Made by a program: the position numbers and the translations under genes
Notes under the pieces: model-generated
What the model was told of the DNA's origin: nothing
Database searches by the model: none
What the model saw: only the letters and a program-made list of their open reading frames with translations
Assembly (NCBI GenBank): GCA_016196505.1
Contig: JACPXO010000033.1
Location: 1-11,135 of the forward strand
DNA: 11,135 nucleotides
Direction of reading: 5' to 3'
Source of the DNA: Candidatus Omnitrophota bacterium
GTDB lineage: Bacteria; Omnitrophota; Gorgyraeia; 2-02-FULL-51-18
In this document: one piece after another, positions 7,205 through 11,135 of the stretch
How positions within the stretch are numbered: position 1 is the first letter of the stretch
Layout of the letters: every line of letters begins with the position of its first letter

Positions 7205-8202
7205 AGCGTGTCCTTGGCTAGCAAGCCGTTCGCGGCGCGGTCCTTTAAGGACGCCTCCACGCCGCTTCTCAAAATATCCTTTAATTTCCCGGAAGAGTCC
7301 CGCCGGTCCCAACGAAAGGGAACGGCCAGATCCAGCCGGCCCGGCGGGTCGCCCAAGAGTCTTAGAACCTCTCCCGCTTTTAGACCGAAAAATGGACTGC
7401 CGGCTTGGTCCTCCCTAAACAATAATCCTACTATCTTAAGGTCGACACTGCCAACTAATTCCTGCCCTGTGAGCCGAAAAGCGGCACTGATGTCCGCCGT
7501 CCCGTCTTGGGCCTCCGCTTCTCCGGTTTCCCCGTAGTAAGAGCGGATCGACGGCAGATGCGCCTCCTTAAGCTCGAGCTCGGCTTCCAGGGTTGGCGAA
7601 TAAGCGTCTACCCATCCGCTGAACTTGAGCTGAGCCGCGCGGCGTCCGCGGCCCTGTATCAGATCGGCGAAGAGACGGAAAGTGGTCCGCTCGGGAACTC
7701 CGCGCGGAAAAACATGGGTGACCTCCACATCGACGCGGTCAAGGCCGACGGCCAAGCCGCCCTCAGCGTCATAATCCATGAACAAAAAATGGCTGTGCGT
7801 GAACCGGATCCGCTTGATCTCGACCCGGCGCTTGAGAATGTCTAAAAAGGGAGGCCCGAGCGCGTGATCGAACTTTCTTAAAACGATCAAGGCGCCATCG
7901 GCTTGGATGTTCTCGATCACGAGTTTTGTCTGCAGCATCGAAAGCGGTGAGACGCTGAAACGGATCTCATCCGCCGCAAAGGAGATCTTGCCTTCAAAGG
8001 GCGGCTCCCCAAAGATCTTGAGACCGCGGACCCTGAACTCCAGCGGAAAGTGGTAATCAACTTTCCCTATCCCGACTTTTTTATCGAGAGAGCCGCTGAT
8101 GGCTTTCTCGAACAATACCGGTGCCTGCCGGGCCAAGGCGCCGAAGAAGACAAAGAAACCGGCCAAAACCACGAGCGCGACCCAAAAGATCTTTTTGCCC
8201 AT
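7201..8202 (-). CDS. AsmA/DUF748-like membrane-anchored protein, upstream paralog
   Basis: A 333-residue protein beginning MGKKIFWVALVVLAGFF, a single N-terminal membrane helix, then a beta-rich body exported to the periplasm. LDKKVGIGKVDYHFPLEF, PFEGKISFAADEIRFSVS and LIQGRGRRAAQLKFSGW match the same segments of the next gene, as does the C-terminal FFGLKAGEVLRLLGDPPGRL. The segment before the repeated C-terminus is shorter than in its partner. ATG at 8202 overlaps the stop of the SGNH gene as TAATG, which supports it over the ATG at 8253. It belongs to the tRNA-bounded operon. The family suggests lipid or envelope handling; the exact role is unknown. Confidence 0.75.
   Translation of the reverse strand: MGKKIFWVALVVLAGFFVFFGALARQAPVLFEKAISGSLDKKVGIGKVDYHFPLEFRVRGLKIFGEPPFEGKISFAADEIRFSVSPLSMLQTKLVIENIQADGALIVLRKFDHALGPPFLDILKRRVEIKRIRFTHSHFLFMDYDAEGGLAVGLDRVDVEVTHVFPRGVPERTTFRLFADLIQGRGRRAAQLKFSGWVDAYSPTLEAELELKEAHLPSIRSYYGETGEAEAQDGTADISAAFRLTGQELVGSVDLKIVGLLFREDQAGSPFFGLKAGEVLRLLGDPPGRLDLAVPFRWDRRDSSGKLKDILRSGVEASLKDRAANGLLAKDTL
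7211..7215 (-). promoter_or_regulatory. Ribosome binding site supporting the TTG start at 7204
   Basis: AAGGA on the minus strand, six bases before TTG at 7204. It sits inside the last codons of the upstream paralog and decides the start of the downstream one, giving a TTGA stop/start overlap. Confidence 0.6.
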
Positions 8203-9854
8203 TAGACAAAAGCGCCCGGGGTAGCGCGGCCGAGAAGTTTTCGTCGGGCCCACACCTGCCGGGCCAGGTCCGGATTTTCTGAGAATACTTTTAAAATTTC
8301 CCGAGGGGTTTTGTCATAAACGTCGGAGTAAATAGCCACGGCCTTTTCCTCTTCCCCTTTCCGCCAATAAGCCCACGCCAAACTTCTTTTGGCCATAAGA
8401 GAGTCCGGCTGAAGCGCGAGCGACCGCTTGGAATACTCTATGGCCTTGTCGTAAAACCTTCCGACATAAGAGGCCTTTTGCAAATAAAGCCCGGCCTCGA
8501 AATTTTCGTCGAACCCAAGCTTCTCGCGAAGGGCGTCCGAGGACTTGAGAGCCCCCCAGTTCCATCCCTCCTCTTGGACCAAAAGCCCTTTTTCATAAAT
8601 CAGTTTCACGATCTCAAGCGCCAAGAGCGCCTGGCCTTTCAAAGAAGGGTGCATCGTGTCCAGCACAAGATCGCCGCCGACCATGCCGCTCGGTGAATGG
8701 ATCTCCAGCACCTCCTGGCTCTGGATCACATAGACCCCGGGCAAGGCCGCCCCTCTCAGCTCTTCGTAGTAACGGTTCACGTCGGACGGAGCGCGAAGCG
8801 GCACGCGGTCCCTGTCGCTCGCGGCCAGGTAACACGCCCTGGCTTCTTCAAAACGTGACAACCGCTCGTAACACTGCCCCAAACGGTAGTAGGTCATGGC
8901 GTGCCCGGGATCGATATTTTTGCAGTGTTCATACCCTTCCAAGGCCTTCCCATAATCCCCGGCTTGAAACAGATATTCCGCCTGCGCGTACCGCTGAGAC
9001 CACCGGTCAAGATCCGTTCCGGTCAGAGACGGGTCGTGGCCGGATTCATTGGGGGGATATTCCCGGTAATTGGCCAACGACTCAAAAAAAACGACCGGGA
9101 TGTGTTTTTTTTGGCATTCCGAAATAATGCTTTGCCCATTGTGCCGCCAATGCTCGAATATCTTTTGATAAACCGGAGACCCGCGGTCGAGCGTGTCGTA
9201 GGTCGGACTGTAGAATTTTTCCCACGTTTCGATGGTCAACTCTTCTTTCTTTCCGGCCCGAGCGTCCCTTTTTTCGTGCCGGGCGATCTTTAACCGGATG
9301 CTCAACCGGTTCAGTTCGGACAAAAAAGCGCTTTTTTTAACGAGCGCCCGGCCAAGTTCCCGGAAATAACCCTTTTGACCGAAACGCAGGGGTGTTGGGT
9401 CAAGGTTCGAGTGGCGGTTGTCCAACTGGACAAAGTCGTTGTGGGCCATGTAAAAAACGACCAGGTCCGGCTGGTAGGAAACCGTATCCAAAAAAGACTG
9501 CGTAATGAAGCGGCTGTTGGCGCCCAGGCGCGCCAAATTGTAGGTTTTGACCCTGCGGCTGGCGTGTTCGGGTAAAAGGTCTTCGAGATAAAGCAGCACC
9601 CATTTGTCCAGGGTGGACTTGGGGTAAAGGGCGTCGCCTTGCATCGTGGATTCGCCGTAAAAGAGGATGCGAAATTCCCCGGGCGCCTTCGCCTTTCGGA
9701 GACCTTGCTCGAGTATCCTCCGTTCCACGTAATCCTTGGCGCCAGGGCTTACGAAAAAAACCCTTGAAACGGCCTCGAGCGCCCCAAAAAAGAGCGCCCA
9801 TACCGTTAAGGTGAAAAGAATTTTTTTGATCGCGTTCGGAGCTGTCTTTGGCAT
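8202..9854 (-). CDS. Membrane-anchored SGNH-hydrolase-like protein with TPR repeats
   Basis: A 550-residue protein with one N-terminal membrane helix (about 10-35) and an extracytoplasmic body. SGNH/GDSL blocks are visible: FYGESTMQGD with Ser69 in the nucleophile position, LGANS with Gly111, MAHND with Asn139, and DTMHPSLKG with Asp399 and His402. A catalytic Ser-Asp-His set is therefore present, which fits an esterase, deacetylase or acyltransferase acting on a polysaccharide or lipid. TPR-like helices lie between the third and last block (about 285-345), and another set follows near 460-515 (e.g. KASYVGRFYDKAIEYSKRSL). It overlaps the next gene as TAATG. The ATG is only six bases after the encoded CCA of tRNA-Arg, so any ribosome site would lie within the tRNA. 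No other start precedes the membrane helix. The substrate is unknown. Confidence 0.82.
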   Translation of the reverse strand: MPKTAPNAIKKILFTLTVWALFFGALEAVSRVFFVSPGAKDYVERRILEQGLRKAKAPGEFRILFYGESTMQGDALYPKSTLDKWVLLYLEDLLPEHASRRVKTYNLARLGANSRFITQSFLDTVSYQPDLVVFYMAHNDFVQLDNRHSNLDPTPLRFGQKGYFRELGRALVKKSAFLSELNRLSIRLKIARHEKRDARAGKKEELTIETWEKFYSPTYDTLDRGSPVYQKIFEHWRHNGQSIISECQKKHIPVVFFESLANYREYPPNESGHDPSLTGTDLDRWSQRYAQAEYLFQAGDYGKALEGYEHCKNIDPGHAMTYYRLGQCYERLSRFEEARACYLAASDRDRVPLRAPSDVNRYYEELRGAALPGVYVIQSQEVLEIHSPSGMVGGDLVLDTMHPSLKGQALLALEIVKLIYEKGLLVQEEGWNWGALKSSDALREKLGFDENFEAGLYLQKASYVGRFYDKAIEYSKRSLALQPDSLMAKRSLAWAYWRKGEEEKAVAIYSDVYDKTPREILKVFSENPDLARQVWARRKLLGRATPGAFV

Positions 9855-9860
9855 AAAAAT

Positions 9861-9937
9861 TGGCGTCCCCGGCGTGATTTGAACACGCGACCCACGGATT
9901 AGAAATCCGTTGCTCTATCCAACTGAGCTACGGGGAC
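9861..9937 (-). tRNA. tRNA-Arg (anticodon UCU)
   Basis: Cloverleaf on the minus strand: acceptor GTCCCCG/CGGGGAC, D-arm GCTC...GAGC, anticodon stem ACGGA/TCCGT with loop TTTCTAA (anticodon TCT), T-arm with TTCAAAT, discriminator G at 9864 and an encoded CCA at 9863-9861. It lies 9 bases after tRNA-Pro and 6 bases before the SGNH start codon. Confidence 0.95.
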
Positions 9938-9946
9938 AAAATTTTA

Positions 9947-10021
9947 TCGGGGCGGCGCGATTTGAACGCGCGACTTCTTGCTCCCAAAGCAAGCGCTCTA
10001 GCCAAGCTGAGCTACGCCCCG
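9947..10021 (-). tRNA. tRNA-Pro (anticodon UGG)
   Basis: Cloverleaf on the minus strand: acceptor CGGGGCG/CGCCCCG with C1, as is usual for proline tRNA, anticodon stem CTTGC/GCAAG with loop TTTGGGA (anticodon TGG), T-arm GCGCG TTCAAAT CGCGC, discriminator A at 9947. CCA is not encoded. It is the first tRNA of the mixed tRNA/protein operon. Its 5' end is copied at 10128-10148. Confidence 0.95.
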
Positions 10022-10074
10022 TAATCTTATCAATACCCCACACCCAATAAAACTTTGACGTTCTATTCTAGCCC

Positions 10075-10126
10075 CCGCCTCGCCTTGGGCGAGGACGGGT
10101 CCGTCCTGCTGTGAAACAGCAGGCGG
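10075..10126. repeat. Cloverleaf-forming palindromic element
   Basis: Three adjacent palindromes are closed by a short outer stem. The outer stem is CCG (10075-10077) with CGG (10124-10126). Stem 1 is CCTCGCC/GGCGAGG (10078-10084 and 10088-10094). A short stem ACG/CGT (10095-10097 and 10102-10104) lies in the middle, or as an alternative fold GGACGG/CCGTCC. Stem 3 is CCTGCTGT/ACAGCAGG (10105-10112 and 10116-10123). It looks like a small REP- or MITE-like interspersed element, but only one copy is present here. Confidence 0.6.
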
Positions 10127-10127
10127 A

Positions 10128-10148
10128 AAGCTGAGCTACGCCCCGTAA
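10128..10148 (-). pseudogene. Copied 5' fragment of tRNA-Pro
   Basis: 21 bases identical to 10004-10024, that is, acceptor 5' strand, D-stem and start of the D-loop of tRNA-Pro plus three flanking bases. The rest of a tRNA is missing; the cloverleaf element begins one base after the copy. It cannot make a tRNA. Confidence 0.75.
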
Positions 10149-10211
10149 AAATGCTGTCTTCTTTTATACCTCACGGGGGGGTTCGTTGTCACCCCTTTCC
10201 TAATATGGAAA

Positions 10212-11135
10212 CTATCTGGATTTGTGAGAAACGGCCTTTTGGGCGGCTTGGAAGATATGGCGGGAGGTTAAACCGTACTTTTCAAAAAGCTCTTCGGGTG
10301 TGCCGGATTCGGCGTAAGTGTCCTTAAGGCCGACAAATTCCACGGGGATAGGACAATTTTGAGCCGTAAACTGGGCCACGGCGCTGCCAAGCCCCCCAAA
10401 AACCAGGTGCTCTTCAGCGACCACAAAAGCCCCTGTCTTTTTGGATTCCTCCAAGAGCAAAGCGGTGTCGAGCGGCTTTAGCGTATGCAGGTCGAGAACA
10501 GAAGCGCTGATCTCTTTTTCCTTCAAGAGTTCGGCGGCCTCCAACGCTTCGAATACCATGAGACCCGACGCGAGGATGCTCACATCGCGCCCCTCGCGGA
10601 GGCGGATCCCTTTCCCGATCTGGAAAACGCTTTTTTCGTTATAAATGACGGGGGCTTTCGAACGCCCGGTGCGGACATAAACCGGCCCCGGATGAGCGGC
10701 CGATTGCTTGATGAGGGCCTTCGCCGAGAATTCGTCTGAGGGAACGATCACCGTAAAATGCGCGAGCGTGCACGCCAAAGCAAAATCTTCAACGGACTGC
10801 TGGGACGCCCCGTCCTCCCCGACGCTGATGCCTCCGTGGGAAGTGACCACTTTCACGTTGAGCTCGGGGAAGGCCACGCCCATGCGCAGTTGTTCGTACC
10901 CTTTGCACATGAGAAAGCACGCGAAAGAGCTGATGAAAGGTATTTTGCCGCAGGAGGCGAGCCCCGACGCGATGCCGACGAGATTGGCCTCCTGGATCCC
11001 GATATCGATGAAGCGGCCCTGGAACGCATTGCCGATCGCGTCCGTCCGCGTCGACTTCGAAAGGTCCGCGTCGAGCACGACGACGTTCGGGTTCTCTTTG
11101 CCGAGTTCCACGAGCGCTTTGCCGTAGGCGTCGCG
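10212..11135 (-). CDS. Transketolase, C-terminal subunit of a split enzyme (5' end outside window)
   Basis: The final 307 residues of a transketolase-family protein. They hold the pyrimidine-binding domain (from NVVVLDADLSKST) and the C-terminal domain. DIGIQEANLVGIASGLA carries the conserved glutamate that activates thiamine diphosphate, and SHGGISVGEDGASQQSVEDF is the typical second signature. The frame runs through the right edge; residues RDAYGKAL precede the GTG at 11111, so that codon is internal. Only a few N-terminal residues should be missing if this is the usual stand-alone C-terminal subunit of about 310-320 residues. The N-terminal subunit is expected just upstream, outside the window. 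The enzyme moves two-carbon units in the non-oxidative pentose phosphate pathway. No clear terminator follows the stop. Confidence 0.92.
   Translation of the reverse strand, partial: RDAYGKALVELGKENPNVVVLDADLSKSTRTDAIGNAFQGRFIDIGIQEANLVGIASGLASCGKIPFISSFACFLMCKGYEQLRMGVAFPELNVKVVTSHGGISVGEDGASQQSVEDFALACTLAHFTVIVPSDEFSAKALIKQSAAHPGPVYVRTGRSKAPVIYNEKSVFQIGKGIRLREGRDVSILASGLMVFEALEAAELLKEKEISASVLDLHTLKPLDTALLLEESKKTGAFVVAEEHLVFGGLGSAVAQFTAQNCPIPVEFVGLKDTYAESGTPEELFEKYGLTSRHIFQAAQKAVSHKSR

Noticed and set aside
7205..7312. Upstream extension of the second AsmA-like protein to ATG 7312
   Set aside because: It would run inside the C-terminus of the upstream paralog, puts a long charged stretch before the membrane helix, and lacks support compared with TTG 7204 and its AAGGA.
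10128..10148. A fourth tRNA gene beside tRNA-Pro
   Set aside because: Only the 5' acceptor strand and D-stem are present; the anticodon and T-arms are missing.
10149..10211. Terminator of the transketolase gene
   Set aside because: Only a weak GGGG/CCCC pairing with a large loop and no T-run; not enough to call.
1..11135. CRISPR arrays, insertion sequences, phage or defence genes
   Set aside because: No regularly spaced repeats, transposase or integrase motifs, or known defence domains were seen on either strand.

Overview
The window looks like bacterial chromosome from an uncultured or poorly sampled lineage. It is moderately GC-rich and gene-dense. It carries a type IV pilin-like precursor, a split transketolase, Shine-Dalgarno sites, frequent start/stop overlaps and one well-supported TTG start. 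The mix of pilin-like proteins, a TreT-type glycosyltransferase next to a DUF5752 protein, and SGNH-plus-TPR proteins would fit a candidate phylum such as Omnitrophota, or a deltaproteobacterial or Nitrospirota-like group. That placement is a low-confidence inference from gene content alone.

Left end, plus strand (55-804): a prepilin with a normal N-terminal helix and a disulfide-type pilin domain, extended by a C-terminal beta-rich domain that resembles a carbohydrate-binding module. It converges on the minus-strand operon with only 11 bases between the stop codons.

Trehalose operon, minus strand (5799 to 816): in transcription order, a 24-residue single-helix membrane microprotein, a membrane-anchored sensor/HAMP/OtsA fusion, OtsB, a DUF5752 protein with an internal duplication, and a TreT-like glycosyltransferase. 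OtsA and OtsB together make trehalose via trehalose-6-phosphate. TreT can interconvert trehalose with NDP-glucose plus glucose. Two trehalose routes are therefore translationally coupled in one unit. Upstream of the microprotein is a structured leader ending in a strong intrinsic terminator. The terminator's 5' arm can also pair with an upstream sequence, so it may work as an attenuator.

tRNA-bounded operon, minus strand (10021 to 5960): tRNA-Pro(UGG), tRNA-Arg(UCU), a membrane-anchored SGNH-hydrolase-like protein with TPRs, two tandem paralogous AsmA/DUF748-like proteins, then tRNA-His(GUG). Spacings are 9, 6, overlap, overlap and 8 bases, so the whole stretch looks like one mixed tRNA/mRNA transcript. 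The terminator at 5830-5865 is the first clear stop signal after tRNA-His.

Right end, minus strand: a cloverleaf-forming palindromic element at 10075-10126 abuts a 21-base copy of the tRNA-Pro 5' end, and beyond it lies the C-terminal subunit of a split transketolase that runs off the window edge. No CRISPR array, transposase, phage gene or rRNA was seen. Apart from these genes and sites there is no gene-free stretch longer than 300 bases.
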